Source: Bacteroidota bacterium (GTDB lineage: Bacteria; Bacteroidota; Bacteroidia; Flavobacteriales; Flavobacteriaceae). From it: 64,000 nt of DNA. The notes below the pieces were generated by a model. That model was not told where the DNA came from. It ran no database searches and worked only from the letters and a program-made list of their open reading frames with translations. Location of the stretch: the NCBI GenBank assembly GCA_020161455.1, contig JAIUNZ010000004.1:62001-126000 (forward strand). The letters run 5' to 3'. The first letter of the stretch is position 1. Each line of letters opens with the position of its first letter. The translations under genes and the position numbers were made by a program. Below, piece after piece: positions 7,266 through 16,174 of the stretch.

Positions 7266-9206
7266 TTAATTCTTAGAAGCAATAAAAGTATTTCCACCAT
7301 CAATCAATCTAATAAATTCTGCTTTATAGCCTTCGTCATCGTTGGCCAATCCTTCTTTGGCAAGTTTCTTAATAGCTACTAATGATTTATTGCTTACCAG
7401 TTTCGAATCTCTTAAATTCAACCCAAACCAAGCTACTGCAGCCGTAAATTTATAATCATCCGATGCAGTATTCAACGATTTTGAAGCCGAAGCAATTGTA
7501 CTCACCATCTCAATGCTCTTATCGCCATTTGGTTTTTTGTATCGGAATTTAATCGTTGCCAATTCATTTTGATAGTTTACGCCTTTGTTTTCCACTTTTG
7601 AATATTTCGTATCTTCAATTGGTTTAAAATAGTCACTTTTTACATTTACAGGAACAATTTCATACAATGCCGTTACTGTGTGTCCGCTACCCAATTCGCC
7701 AGCATCTATTTCATCATTCTTGAAGTCTTCTGGACGTAGTTTTCTATTTTCATAACCAATCAATCGGTAGGCTTGTACAAAGGTTGGGTTGAATTCAATC
7801 TGAATCTTCACATCTTTGGCAATGGCAAACATCGAACCTTTAAACTCTTTTCCTAAGAAACGATTGGCTTCTTGAATATTATCAATGTAGGCATAGTTTC
7901 CGTTACCTTTGTTAGCTAACGTTTCCATTTTGCTGTCTTTATAATTACCCATTCCGAATCCAAGACTGGTTAAAAATACGCCCGATTTGCGTTCTTCTTC
8001 TATCAAGCGTTGCATATCATTGTCAGACGATGCGCCTACGTTAAAATCGCCATCGGTTGCCAATACTACGCGGTTGTTGCCACCTTTGATGAAATGTTCT
8101 TTTGCAGTTTGGTATGCCAATTGAATTCCGGCACCCCCAGCGGTGCTTCCACCAGATTGCAATTTCTCTAACGCATCAATAATCGTCATTTTTTTATCGC
8201 CCGAAGTAGGAGGCAAGACCAATCCAGCTGCACCAGCATAGACCACAATGGCAACTCGGTCGTCTTTGCGCAACTGATTGACCAATACTTTCAACGATTC
8301 CTTTAGCAACGGCAATTTATTAGCAGCAAACATCGAACCCGAAACATCAATTAAGAAAACAAGGTTAGACGCAGGTAGTTTTGAGTCGTCAATGTTTTTG
8401 CCTTGCAAGCCAATGCGCACTAATTTGTTATTTGTATTCCACGGGCAATCGCTGTATTCGGAATTGATTGAAAATGGATGCTCGTTTGTTGGTTGTGGAT
8501 ACTTGTATTTAAAGAAGTTCATCATTTCCTCAATACGCACGGCATCTTTAGGCACTTTTTGTCCGTTGTTTATAAAACGGCGAATGTTGGTATAGGATGC
8601 GTTATCGACATCAATAGAAAAGGTAGAAAGCGGCGATGCTTTTGGACTTTCAAAAACGTTTTCTGCAAACGCTTCATAGTCTTCGTAATCGTTAGTAGCA
8701 GGAATAATGTCGGTTGTTCCAGTAACGCTTCTGCTTCCTCTAATTACTATTGCATTTGTATTGGATTGTGAAATAGACAACCCTTTAGCATACCCTTGCA
8801 CTTGCTGACTCACCATTGATCGTGCTTTAGTATCCATAACAGCTTTACCAATATAACTATCATATTCAGATTCTTTTTTATCATCATAGGAAACTACGAC
8901 AACTTCTTGAAGTGTTTGTGCGCTTTCAAGTTTCACGTTAATAGTTGTGCTGTTGCCAACCTTAACGGCTTTTGAGGTATAGCCAACATAACTAAAGACT
9001 AGTATTTCGCCTTTTGTGGCTTTGATGCTGTACTTTCCATCAAAGTCGGTTTGAGTGTTTCGTGTGGTGTTTTTTACTACTACGTTGGCTCCAGCTAATG
9101 GTCCTAAAGCATCCGAAACTACGCCTGTGATGGTTTTTTGTTGTGCCAAGCTTACGAAACATATAAGCATAGCAAGGACTGTTGAAAATGGTTTAAATTT
9201 TTTCAT
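7266..9206 (-). CDS. VWA-domain protein with TonB-receptor-like N-terminus
   Basis: A 646-residue secreted protein. A signal peptide (1-21) is followed by a carboxypeptidase-regulatory-like beta domain (about 25-95, GVVSDALGPLAGANVVVKN). Then comes a short segment like the start of a TonB-receptor plug (EVVVVSY, IVIRGSRSV), and the N-terminal extension seen in YfbK-type proteins. The von Willebrand factor A domain has the MIDAS motif DVSGSM at 287-292 and continues to about 460. A C-terminal region of DUF3520 type follows (AAVAWFGLNLRDSK). VWA domains bind ligands through a divalent metal, usually protein partners. It is the last gene of an operon with an ECF sigma factor and an anti-sigma-like protein, suggesting an envelope sensing or stress role. 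The binding partner is unknown. Confidence 0.87.
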   Translation of the reverse strand: MKKFKPFSTVLAMLICFVSLAQQKTITGVVSDALGPLAGANVVVKNTTRNTQTDFDGKYSIKATKGEILVFSYVGYTSKAVKVGNSTTINVKLESAQTLQEVVVVSYDDKKESEYDSYIGKAVMDTKARSMVSQQVQGYAKGLSISQSNTNAIVIRGSRSVTGTTDIIPATNDYEDYEAFAENVFESPKASPLSTFSIDVDNASYTNIRRFINNGQKVPKDAVRIEEMMNFFKYKYPQPTNEHPFSINSEYSDCPWNTNNKLVRIGLQGKNIDDSKLPASNLVFLIDVSGSMFAANKLPLLKESLKVLVNQLRKDDRVAIVVYAGAAGLVLPPTSGDKKMTIIDALEKLQSGGSTAGGAGIQLAYQTAKEHFIKGGNNRVVLATDGDFNVGASSDNDMQRLIEEERKSGVFLTSLGFGMGNYKDSKMETLANKGNGNYAYIDNIQEANRFLGKEFKGSMFAIAKDVKIQIEFNPTFVQAYRLIGYENRKLRPEDFKNDEIDAGELGSGHTVTALYEIVPVNVKSDYFKPIEDTKYSKVENKGVNYQNELATIKFRYKKPNGDKSIEMVSTIASASKSLNTASDDYKFTAAVAWFGLNLRDSKLVSNKSLVAIKKLAKEGLANDDEGYKAEFIRLIDGGNTFIASKN

Positions 9207-9239
9207 GATGTTGATTTTTAAAATGTTAGTAATCTTTTG

Positions 9240-10175
9240 CTACTTCTTTTTAGCAGCGGGTTTTCCCCCTTTTGTGGCAATGATGACGATACCTTTCTTT
9301 CCTTTTTCGCCATAAACTTCGGTTGCCTTTTCGTTCTGCAGTATCGAAAGGGTTTCAATGTTTTGTTGGTTTAAAGGTGCATAAGGACTGGTTGGGTTTG
9401 GTCCAAAAAGTTCTTTTTCGGTATATTCTACACCATTGATTATATATAATGGATCGGGAAGAAGAATGATGTTATCCACATCGTTTGGGTCTAGTTTTCC
9501 TAAGGTTTGTGTGTCTGATACTTTATCGTCAATAACTAAAAGAGGTGCTTCTTTTTTAGAAGTTTGTTTTGCTTCTTTGGCATCACCACTATAGTTTAAA
9601 TAACCTTCATGTTGTCTTACGCCACGTACATTATCTTTTCGTTTAGCAATTCCATTATAACTATCATAACTATTGGCAACTGTTGCGGCTGGTTTTTGAA
9701 GTTCCATAAGGTCATCACTTTCTGCTACGGATTCGCTTTTTGAAACAATCATTTTAGGCATCATTCTTCTTAGCGTATCACGAACAACCACTTGGCTTTG
9801 GGTGTTGATTTGTTCTTTCAGAATCATTTCGGCGTTAGCGTTTATGGCTGGATTTTGTTTTTTTTCAACAGTTACTATGTCATTGTTTGTGGTGTTATCG
9901 GTAATGGTTTTTAGGGTGTCAATAACAACTACGTCATTGGTAGGAGTGATGTTGATTTTGTCTTCTTTTAGATATTGATAACCAATAGAAGCGACCAACA
10001 ATACCGATGCTGCCACTGCTAGTTTTCTCCAAAAGGTATTTTCTTTGGTTAACAATTTGTTGTCGAGTTTGTTTTCTACACGATTCCAAACCTTGTCCTT
10101 GGCAGCAAATTCTTTTTGCTCTGCGCTGTTGGCGGCGGTTTTAAATTGTTCGAATATGTCGTCTTTGTTTTCCAT
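9240..10175 (-). CDS. Membrane anti-sigma-like protein with plug-type C-terminus
   Basis: 311 residues. Residues 1-50 form a charged cytoplasmic helix-rich region (KVWNRVENKLDNKL). One membrane segment follows at about 51-66 (LAVAASVLLVASIGYQYL), then a long polar periplasmic part. The C-terminus, IETLSILQNEKATEVYGEKG and then KKGIVIIATKGG, matches the signature that closes the plug of SusC-like TonB receptors. The gene sits 23 bases after an ECF sigma gene, where anti-sigma factors normally lie, and 33 bases before the VWA gene. That position and the topology support an anti-sigma role. No classical FecR or RseA domain is evident, so the call is an inference. Confidence 0.68.
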   Translation of the reverse strand: MENKDDIFEQFKTAANSAEQKEFAAKDKVWNRVENKLDNKLLTKENTFWRKLAVAASVLLVASIGYQYLKEDKINITPTNDVVVIDTLKTITDNTTNNDIVTVEKKQNPAINANAEMILKEQINTQSQVVVRDTLRRMMPKMIVSKSESVAESDDLMELQKPAATVANSYDSYNGIAKRKDNVRGVRQHEGYLNYSGDAKEAKQTSKKEAPLLVIDDKVSDTQTLGKLDPNDVDNIILLPDPLYIINGVEYTEKELFGPNPTSPYAPLNQQNIETLSILQNEKATEVYGEKGKKGIVIIATKGGKPAAKKK

Positions 10176-10198
10176 TTTTGGCTGAATTTATTTCAGTA

Positions 10199-10735
10199 TC
10201 ACTTAGCGTTTTGATAATAGAACTTGTTGATGAGTTCCTTTAGTTTTGTTTTGGCTACATTCAATTGCGATTTGGATGTGCCTTCCGATATATTGAGCAT
10301 CTCGGCTATCTCTTTGTGACCATATCCTTCGATGACAAAGAGGTTGAAGATGGTTTTGCATCCATCTGGGATGACTTCCAGTAGTTTTAACAAATCTTCT
10401 TCTTCCAGTTGGGTTGCTGATGCCGTTTCGGGATGCAGGTATATAGATGTGTCTTCGAGATAGAGGTTAAAATTGACGTTTCGTTTTAGATGTAACAAAC
10501 ATTGATTGACGGTTATTTTTCGTGCCCATGCTTCGAAGGCGTTGTTTTCTTTTAATTGGTCTATCTTGGTGAAGATGGTATAAAACGCATCAGCCAATAC
10601 TTCTTCTATTTCTTCTTGTTTTTTTAAATACCGTTTGCAGGTGCGAAACAATTTTGGCGACATATAGTCATAAACTTGCCTTTGCGCATCGCGTTGTTTT
10701 TTTCGGCAGCCAACTATTTGTATTTCGTTAATCAC
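10199..10735 (-). CDS. ECF RNA polymerase sigma factor (sigma-70 family)
   Basis: 178 residues. Region 2 lies at about 20-90 (FRTCKRYLKKQEEIEEVLADAFYT, then FEAWARKITVNQCLLHLKR). Region 4 lies at about 112-168 (LLKLLEVIPDGCKTIFNLFV and GYGHKEIAEMLNISEGTSKSQL), with the helix-turn-helix that reads the -35 box. Regions 1 and 3 are absent, as in ECF factors. It heads a three-gene minus-strand operon with an anti-sigma-like membrane protein and a VWA protein. The usual logic is autoregulation of this operon plus an unlinked regulon. The family is certain; the stimulus is unknown. Confidence 0.92.
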   Translation of the reverse strand: MINEIQIVGCRKKQRDAQRQVYDYMSPKLFRTCKRYLKKQEEIEEVLADAFYTIFTKIDQLKENNAFEAWARKITVNQCLLHLKRNVNFNLYLEDTSIYLHPETASATQLEEEDLLKLLEVIPDGCKTIFNLFVIEGYGHKEIAEMLNISEGTSKSQLNVAKTKLKELINKFYYQNAK

Positions 10736-11050
10736 AAAGGGTGTTTTTTATATAGAGCACAATTTAATGGAAAAGGTTGGGACGGGAATGATTTTTTTTA
10801 AAATTATTTTTAAGTGGGATTTATTGTTTTTGTTGTTCCTTTATGTTTACTAATGAAATAACCGCTTTTTTATAGAGAATAAAAAAAAGTGATTTGTCAA
10901 GATATTAATAGTAATAACTTTTTTTTAAAATTGGAAATTATTATTTTTAACCAAAACTAAAGACCAAATAGTTACATTAATTGAGAGATTCAAAATTGCG
11001 TCAAATGTTTTTTGAAGAAACAATATTCATAAATCAAAAAGGGAAATAGT
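10736..11050. other. Intergenic between divergent genes; nothing firm
   Basis: About 315 bases of AT-rich DNA between the sigma gene and the divergent reductase-like gene. A minus-strand TAGTTTTG box (10969-10962) fits the -7 pattern but is far from the sigma gene start. No gene or repeat is seen. Confidence 0.4.
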
Positions 11051-11605
11051 ATGAGAAAAATAATTGCAGCATTAAATATGACAATTGATGGTTTTTGTGA
11101 CCATACCGCTGGAATACCTGATGAAAATATTCATCAGCATTATACTGAATTATTAGGTCAAGGAGATGCAATTCTATATGGCAGAACTACCTATCAATTA
11201 ATGGAATTTTGGCAAACTGTGCTGGATAATCCTTCCGAAGAAAAATCGATGAATGACTTTGCTATGGCAATTGATAAAATTCCAAAAATAGTTTTCTCTC
11301 GTACCATAAAAAATGTAGAATGGAAAAGTGCCACAATTGCAAAACAGAACTTAAAAGAAGTAGTTTTAGAACTCAAGCAACTTCCAGGAAAAGCTATTTT
11401 TGTTGGTAGTCGCAGTTTAATTATACAGCTGATGAAACTGGGTTTGATTGATGAATTTCAACTTTGCATTCATCCAATGGTTGAAGGCAAGGGGTTGCCA
11501 TTATTCGAAAACATTAACGACAGGATTATTTTTAAGCTCGTTAAGAATAAAATTTTTACGAATGGTGCCATAATTCTGTATTACCAACCAAAAAAGAATT
11601 CATGA
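11051..11605 (+). CDS. Dihydrofolate reductase-family protein (RibD C-terminal type)
   Basis: 184 residues with the RibD C-terminal/DHFR-like fold. It opens with MRKIIAALNMTIDGFC, the usual first strand. LLGQGDAILYGRTTYQLM (54-71) and GKAIFVGSRSLIIQLMKLGL, then IDEFQLCIHPMVEGKG, form the NADPH-binding and core strands. Members are often labelled dihydrofolate reductase but most have no proven folate activity. The gene stands alone on the plus strand and ends at a bidirectional terminator shared with the convergent btuB-like gene. The start is preceded by AAAGGGAAAT, a fair ribosome-binding site. The family is clear, the substrate is not. Confidence 0.85.
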   Translation: MRKIIAALNMTIDGFCDHTAGIPDENIHQHYTELLGQGDAILYGRTTYQLMEFWQTVLDNPSEEKSMNDFAMAIDKIPKIVFSRTIKNVEWKSATIAKQNLKEVVLELKQLPGKAIFVGSRSLIIQLMKLGLIDEFQLCIHPMVEGKGLPLFENINDRIIFKLVKNKIFTNGAIILYYQPKKNS

Positions 11606-11659
11606 ATGCTTAAAGTAACAAAGGAATAACAATATTTTTTTTGAATTAGAAATAGATAA

Positions 11660-11689
11660 AAAAAGGCTAACCTCACAGCTAGCCTTTTT
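11660..11689. terminator. Bidirectional terminator
   Basis: AAAAAGGCTA (11660-11669) pairs with TAGCCTTTTT (11680-11689), giving U-runs on both strands. It sits between the convergent reductase-like gene and the B12 receptor gene. Confidence 0.85.
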
Positions 11690-11696
11690 GATTAAA

Positions 11697-13649
11697 CTAC
11701 AAAACAATGTTTAACCCGAGTTTGAAGTTTCTTCCGCGTGTTGCATAGCCAACATTTTCTACAAATTCTTCGTTTAAAATATTAGTTGCTGCACCAAAAA
11801 CGGTTAGACGATTTTTAATAAATTCGTGTTTTACTAAAAGGTTTACCAATTGGTAAGAACCTAGTTTGATTGGTAAAACGCTAAAAGTATTGGCGTCATA
11901 AAACGCATCGTTTCTGGCATCAAAGTATTGGTAACTAACGTTAAAAAGTGTTCTGCTTGATGGTTGGTACTCTAAACTAGCGTTGGCTTTGTGTTTTGGT
12001 ATCAATCGATTTAGTACTTCATCTACTTGAGTGAAAGTATAGTTGGCGTTAATATGTAATTTTGGTAAAACAGCATAACTCAAAGAGCTTTCGACACCTT
12101 TGGCTTTGGTACTTCCATCCACATTTACATAAAAAGAGTCAAAGGTGACAGGATTGAAATAGAAATTGATGGCATCGTTTTGATCTCTATAAAATGCAAC
12201 GGTGTTTAATTTTAGTTTTTTGTTCATCAATTCGGTTTCAAAACCTGCTTCGATGGTGGCATTTTTTTCGGGTGTTAATGTGTCATTTCCATATTCAGAA
12301 TAGAGTTGGTATAAACTTGGCGTAACATAGGCAGTACTATATGATGCCAACATTTTAAATGGAAAACTAGTTTTAAAATTATAAGATGGATTGAAATTAA
12401 ACACAAAATTATTGCCATAAGCACTGTGATGATTCAATCGTCCGCCAGTGTTAACATTTAGACCAAAGTTAGAGTTATAGACCAATGTAGTATAACCATC
12501 TACAATATTGAACTTGGTTAACTCTTTTTCGATAGTGCTAAAAGGTGTTTGGCTTTTCATGTCATTAAACTGATATGTAGCACCTAAAATAATTGCCAAT
12601 TGGTTTGAAAAATTATATTTGTTATAACCATCTACCACTATACTTCTCGATTCATAAAGCGAATAATCAACGGTGTTACTGAAAGTGTTTAGCTCATCAT
12701 AATCGCGCGTTATTTTTGTAAAACCTGAGTTTAAAACGAATTCGCCTTTGTTGTATTGGTACTTAGGTGCAAACCCAAAACGGATTTGTTCTGATTTGGT
12801 TTTGTTTATATCAGTATCATTAAAACCAGTGTTGTCAAAAGATAAATCGTAATCGTTTTTGATTCTGTCATAATTCCCAAAGAAATCTAACGTTAGTTTT
12901 TCGGTGGCTTTATATCCTAATTTTGCTAACACATTTTGTCTAGAGAAACGGTCGGTTTCATAGTCGGTATCCGAAGTTGGAGCAGCAATTTGTGACATGC
13001 CGTTGGTTTCGGTAGAATTCAAACCAGCAAAATAATTTACTTTCGAAACGGTTCCATTAACCGAAATACCTTGGTTAAATTCTTGACCGTTATAATGATG
13101 ATTATCCGCAGTATTGTTTGAACCGATGTTCATATAGGCATTTCCTTCGATTTCTTTTTTGGAAGATTTTTTCAACGTAATGTTGATTACTCCTGTGGCT
13201 GCACCTGTACCGTAGAGCGTACTCGCAGCACCTTTCATAATCTCGATTCGTTCTACTTGTTCTACGGGAAGCAAACGCAAATCGTACTCAAAGCTAATGC
13301 CCGAAGCGTCGGTAACTGGAATGCCATCAATAAGAATTAAGATTTGGCGATTTTTTCCACCACGAATGTAATAGCCCAAGTTTTTTCCATTAGCCGATTG
13401 GTTTCCATTGATTTCAAGACCTGTTACCTGACTTAAAACCGTGGCCAAACTTTGACCTGACTTTTTTTCTAAATCGGCAGCCGAAATCACTTCGATAACT
13501 TTTCCTGATTTTTCTCTGTTTTGCGAAAATTTAGTGTCTGATACGACTACTTCTTTTAGTGCGTTTACCGCTAGCGAATCTTTTTCTTGCGCCAATGCAC
13601 AAGAGGTTATCAATGCAAAGAATGCACTGATGCGAATTGTTTTTTTCAT
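11697..13649 (-). CDS. btuB: TonB-dependent vitamin B12 receptor
   Basis: A 650-residue outer-membrane receptor that takes up cobalamin with TonB energy. It has a signal peptide (1-20), a TonB-box-like stretch (LKEVVVSD, 31-38), a plug domain at about 45-160 (GYYIRGGKNRQILILIDG, SLYGTGAATGVINITLK) and a 22-strand-type barrel to a C-terminal aromatic-rich end (GRNFKLGLNIVL). It lacks the carboxypeptidase-like N-domain of SusC receptors, as expected for BtuB. A cobalamin riboswitch lies in its leader and a BtuF/C/D operon diverges from it, which fixes the ligand as a corrinoid with good confidence. Expression should fall when B12 is plentiful. Confidence 0.92.
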   Translation of the reverse strand: MKKTIRISAFFALITSCALAQEKDSLAVNALKEVVVSDTKFSQNREKSGKVIEVISAADLEKKSGQSLATVLSQVTGLEINGNQSANGKNLGYYIRGGKNRQILILIDGIPVTDASGISFEYDLRLLPVEQVERIEIMKGAASTLYGTGAATGVINITLKKSSKKEIEGNAYMNIGSNNTADNHHYNGQEFNQGISVNGTVSKVNYFAGLNSTETNGMSQIAAPTSDTDYETDRFSRQNVLAKLGYKATEKLTLDFFGNYDRIKNDYDLSFDNTGFNDTDINKTKSEQIRFGFAPKYQYNKGEFVLNSGFTKITRDYDELNTFSNTVDYSLYESRSIVVDGYNKYNFSNQLAIILGATYQFNDMKSQTPFSTIEKELTKFNIVDGYTTLVYNSNFGLNVNTGGRLNHHSAYGNNFVFNFNPSYNFKTSFPFKMLASYSTAYVTPSLYQLYSEYGNDTLTPEKNATIEAGFETELMNKKLKLNTVAFYRDQNDAINFYFNPVTFDSFYVNVDGSTKAKGVESSLSYAVLPKLHINANYTFTQVDEVLNRLIPKHKANASLEYQPSSRTLFNVSYQYFDARNDAFYDANTFSVLPIKLGSYQLVNLLVKHEFIKNRLTVFGAATNILNEEFVENVGYATRGRNFKLGLNIVL

Positions 13650-13741
13650 TTTTTAATTAAACAATAGTTTACTAATACTGGGAGAAAAGCATAGAATTTA
13701 CCCATACCCAAACCTTTTTTCCCGAAAGTTTGTTACTCAAT

Positions 13742-13890
13742 GAATATAGGCAGGTTTCCTGGCTTGCGTCTTGTTGTCGACCTTCTCATTCGCCGTGGCG
13801 AACAATGGTAATGTAGATGACAACAAGCTTGATAGCTTACAGTTGCGGGAACAGCTTTGGATTTGAACCAAATTCCCTTTTAATGTTTTT
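13742..13890 (-). ncRNA. Cobalamin riboswitch
   Basis: Read on the minus strand, the leader holds the conserved core GTTCCCGCAACTGTAAG (13852-13836) and the B12 box AGCCAGGAAACCTGCC (13764-13749), with a central variable stem between them (13770-13830) and the 5' AAAAGGGAA segment near 13885. These are the hallmarks of the class. It lies 93 bases upstream of the btuB-like start. A hairpin CAAACTTT/AAGGTTTG downstream (about 13710-13735) may be part of the switching platform. Confidence 0.95.
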
Positions 13891-13922
13891 CACAAAAGTG
13901 AATAACAACCAAAATTCAGGTG

Positions 13923-13953
13923 CAAATGTAACTTAAATTATTAAAAACAAAAG
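13923..13953 (-). promoter_or_regulatory. Promoter for riboswitch-btuB (Bacteroidota type)
   Basis: On the minus strand a -7 box TACATTTG (13930-13923) lies 17 bases from a -33 box CTTTTG (13953-13948). This fits the TTTG-N17-20-TAnnTTTG consensus and places transcription start about 25 bases before the riboswitch core. Confidence 0.72.
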
Positions 13954-13955
13954 TT

Positions 13956-13963
13956 TACTTTTG
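13956..13963 (+). promoter_or_regulatory. -7 box for the btuF operon
   Basis: TACTTTTG matches TAnnTTTG and lies 15 bases before the btuF-like ATG, so the leader would be under 10 bases. No clear -33 box is visible. It abuts the divergent btuB promoter. Confidence 0.45.
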
Positions 13964-13978
13964 TGAAAACTTCATTTT

Positions 13979-15115
13979 ATGAAATTCACATTCAAAATCA
14001 TTTTAATACTAGCCATTCTTTTTTCTTTTGTTCAATGCAAAAAAGAAGTAAAGACGATAGAAAATGCAATTGTGTCCGATGAAATTCAGTATGCCAAAGG
14101 CTTTTCTCTCGAAAACTACGAAGGTTACTCGGTAGTTACTGTTAAAAACCCTTGGCCAAAAGCGACTAAAACCTATACTTATATTCTAAAAAAAGAAAAC
14201 GGTGTTGTACCTGATAGTTTAAATACACACACAACCATTACTGTTCCTATAAAAAAGATTGTCGTTACTTCTACAACACATATTCCATCGTTGGAAATGC
14301 TTGAAGTAGAAAAAACTCTAGTTGGTTTTCCAAACTTAGATTATATTTCTTCCGAAAAAGTGCGTGCCTTAATTGATGAAAAGAAAATAAAAGAATTAGG
14401 AGCTAATCAAGCACTAAACATTGAAGTGCTGATTGATTTGCAACCCGATGTTATCATTGGATACGGCATCGACAACGATACAAAATCATTAGAGAATTTA
14501 GAAAATAGCGGTTTAAAAGTTTTATTAAATGGCGATTGGAATGAAGAAACACCATTGGGAAAAGCTGAATGGATTAAACTTTTCGGTGCCTTGTATGACA
14601 AACAAGATAAAGCGAAAAAACTATTTTCAATAATCGAAAAAGACTATCTAAACACGATTGAAATAGCCAAGTTAGATAGTGTTACTCCAACTATTTTGGC
14701 TGGTGATATGTTTCAAGACAAATGGTATTTACCAAAAGGAACCAGTTGGGGAAGTATTTTGTTGAAAGAAGCAAATGCTAATTATTTATGGGCAGATACT
14801 TCGGGAACTGGAAGCTTGTCACTTTCTTTTGAAACAGTATATGAAAAAGCAAAAGAGGCTGATTTTTGGATAACTTCTGGTCAGTTCTCAACTTTAAAAG
14901 AGATGATGGATGCCAATCCGCATTATGAGCAATTTGAAGCCTTCAAAAAAGGAAATGTCTATTCCTTTGCTGGAAAAAAAGGAAAAACAGGTGGTGTTCT
15001 CTATTATGAACTAGCGCCCAATAGACCCGATATGGTATTGAAAGATTTAGTAAAGATTTTGCATCCTGACTTATTACCAGGTTATGAACCTTTTTTCTTT
15101 GAAAAGATTAAGTAG
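13979..15115 (+). CDS. btuF: Cobalamin ABC transporter substrate-binding lipoprotein
   Basis: A 378-residue lipoprotein with the lipobox FVQC (Cys20). From about residue 90 it shows the helical-backbone binding fold of the BtuF/FhuD class: KKIVVTSTTHIPSLEMLEV, VGFPNLDYISSEKVRALI, LNIEVLIDLQPDVIIGYG and a C-terminal lobe with GGVLYYELAPNRPDMVLKDL. In the periplasm it would hand corrinoid to the BtuCD transporter. The gene is divergent from the riboswitch-controlled btuB and starts an operon with a permease and an ATPase. The fold alone would fit iron siderophores too; the neighbouring B12 riboswitch decides for cobalamin. Confidence 0.87.
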   Translation: MKFTFKIILILAILFSFVQCKKEVKTIENAIVSDEIQYAKGFSLENYEGYSVVTVKNPWPKATKTYTYILKKENGVVPDSLNTHTTITVPIKKIVVTSTTHIPSLEMLEVEKTLVGFPNLDYISSEKVRALIDEKKIKELGANQALNIEVLIDLQPDVIIGYGIDNDTKSLENLENSGLKVLLNGDWNEETPLGKAEWIKLFGALYDKQDKAKKLFSIIEKDYLNTIEIAKLDSVTPTILAGDMFQDKWYLPKGTSWGSILLKEANANYLWADTSGTGSLSLSFETVYEKAKEADFWITSGQFSTLKEMMDANPHYEQFEAFKKGNVYSFAGKKGKTGGVLYYELAPNRPDMVLKDLVKILHPDLLPGYEPFFFEKIK

Positions 15116-15146
15116 TGAGAAGCTGGAAGAAAGAAGTTAGAGTTAT

Positions 15147-16172
15147 ATGAGTAAAAACCGAAATACATTATTATTTACTTCTTTGTCATTGGTGCTGCTA
15201 TTGACCTTAGTCTTGAATATTTCTATCGGTCAAGTAACCATTCCGTTTAAAGAAGTATGTAAAAGTCTTTTTGGCTCTTCGGCAAGCAAAGAGACTTGGG
15301 AATATATCATCATCAATTATCGTTTACCCAAAGCCATTACGGCAATGTTGGTTGGTGTTTCGCTTTCTATCAGTGGTTTGTTAATGCAAACATTTTTCAG
15401 AAATCCATTGGCTGGACCATTTGTTTTAGGGTTGAGTTCAGGCTCTAGTTTAGGGGTTGCTTTTGTGGTTTTAGGAAGTAGTTTTTTGCCAATCTTCTTA
15501 ACGGATTTTCTGCTTTCATCACATGGAATCATATTGGCTTCTTGCGCCGGGAGTTTTCTAGTATTACTGCTCATTTTTATTGTTTCCAAATATTTGCGTG
15601 ATGTAATGTCCATCTTAATTGTTGGGTTAATGTTTAGTAGTTTTACTTCAGCCATTGTTAGTATTTTAACTTATTTTAGTACTGCAGCACAATTGCAAAA
15701 GTTCACCTTTTGGTCAATGGGAAGTTTAGGTAATTTGACTTGGGGGAATATTTCATTTTTAACGTTTGTTATTACTATTGGTTTGCTTATAAGTGTTTTT
15801 TCTCTGAAATCATTAGATGCATTATTACTCGGAGAAAACTATGCTAAAAGCATGGGATTGAATTTTAAGAGATTTAAAAACACCATCATCATTAGCACCA
15901 GTTTATTAACGGGAAGCATAACCGCTTTTGTTGGTCCGATTGCTTTTATCGGTTTGGCAGTTCCGCATTTAACAAAACTACTATTTCAAACCAGTAATCA
16001 TAAAATATTATTTATAGGAACACTTTTAATTGGTGCAATAATTATGTTACTTTGTGATAGTATTTCGCAATTGCCTGGAATGGATTTTACACTACCAATC
16101 AATGCTATAACTTCGCTAGTTGGAGCACCGATTGTTATTTGGTTGATAATTAAAAAGAAAAATATTTTATAG
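15147..16172 (+). CDS. btuC: Cobalamin ABC transporter permease (FecCD/BtuC family)
   Basis: A 341-residue inner-membrane protein with about ten hydrophobic segments and the FecCD signatures: YRLPKAITAMLVGVSLSISG, QTFFRNPLAGPFVLGLSSG, the ATPase-contact helix LLLGENYAKSMGLNF (about 229-243) and FVGPIAFIGLAVPHLTK (260-276). It forms the transmembrane pore with the ATPase two genes downstream. The 31-base gap from btuF is a purine-rich low-complexity stretch. The length is normal for the family. The role in B12 transport rests on the locus. Confidence 0.92.
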   Translation: MSKNRNTLLFTSLSLVLLLTLVLNISIGQVTIPFKEVCKSLFGSSASKETWEYIIINYRLPKAITAMLVGVSLSISGLLMQTFFRNPLAGPFVLGLSSGSSLGVAFVVLGSSFLPIFLTDFLLSSHGIILASCAGSFLVLLLIFIVSKYLRDVMSILIVGLMFSSFTSAIVSILTYFSTAAQLQKFTFWSMGSLGNLTWGNISFLTFVITIGLLISVFSLKSLDALLLGENYAKSMGLNFKRFKNTIIISTSLLTGSITAFVGPIAFIGLAVPHLTKLLFQTSNHKILFIGTLLIGAIIMLLCDSISQLPGMDFTLPINAITSLVGAPIVIWLIIKKKNIL

Positions 16173-16174
16173 AT

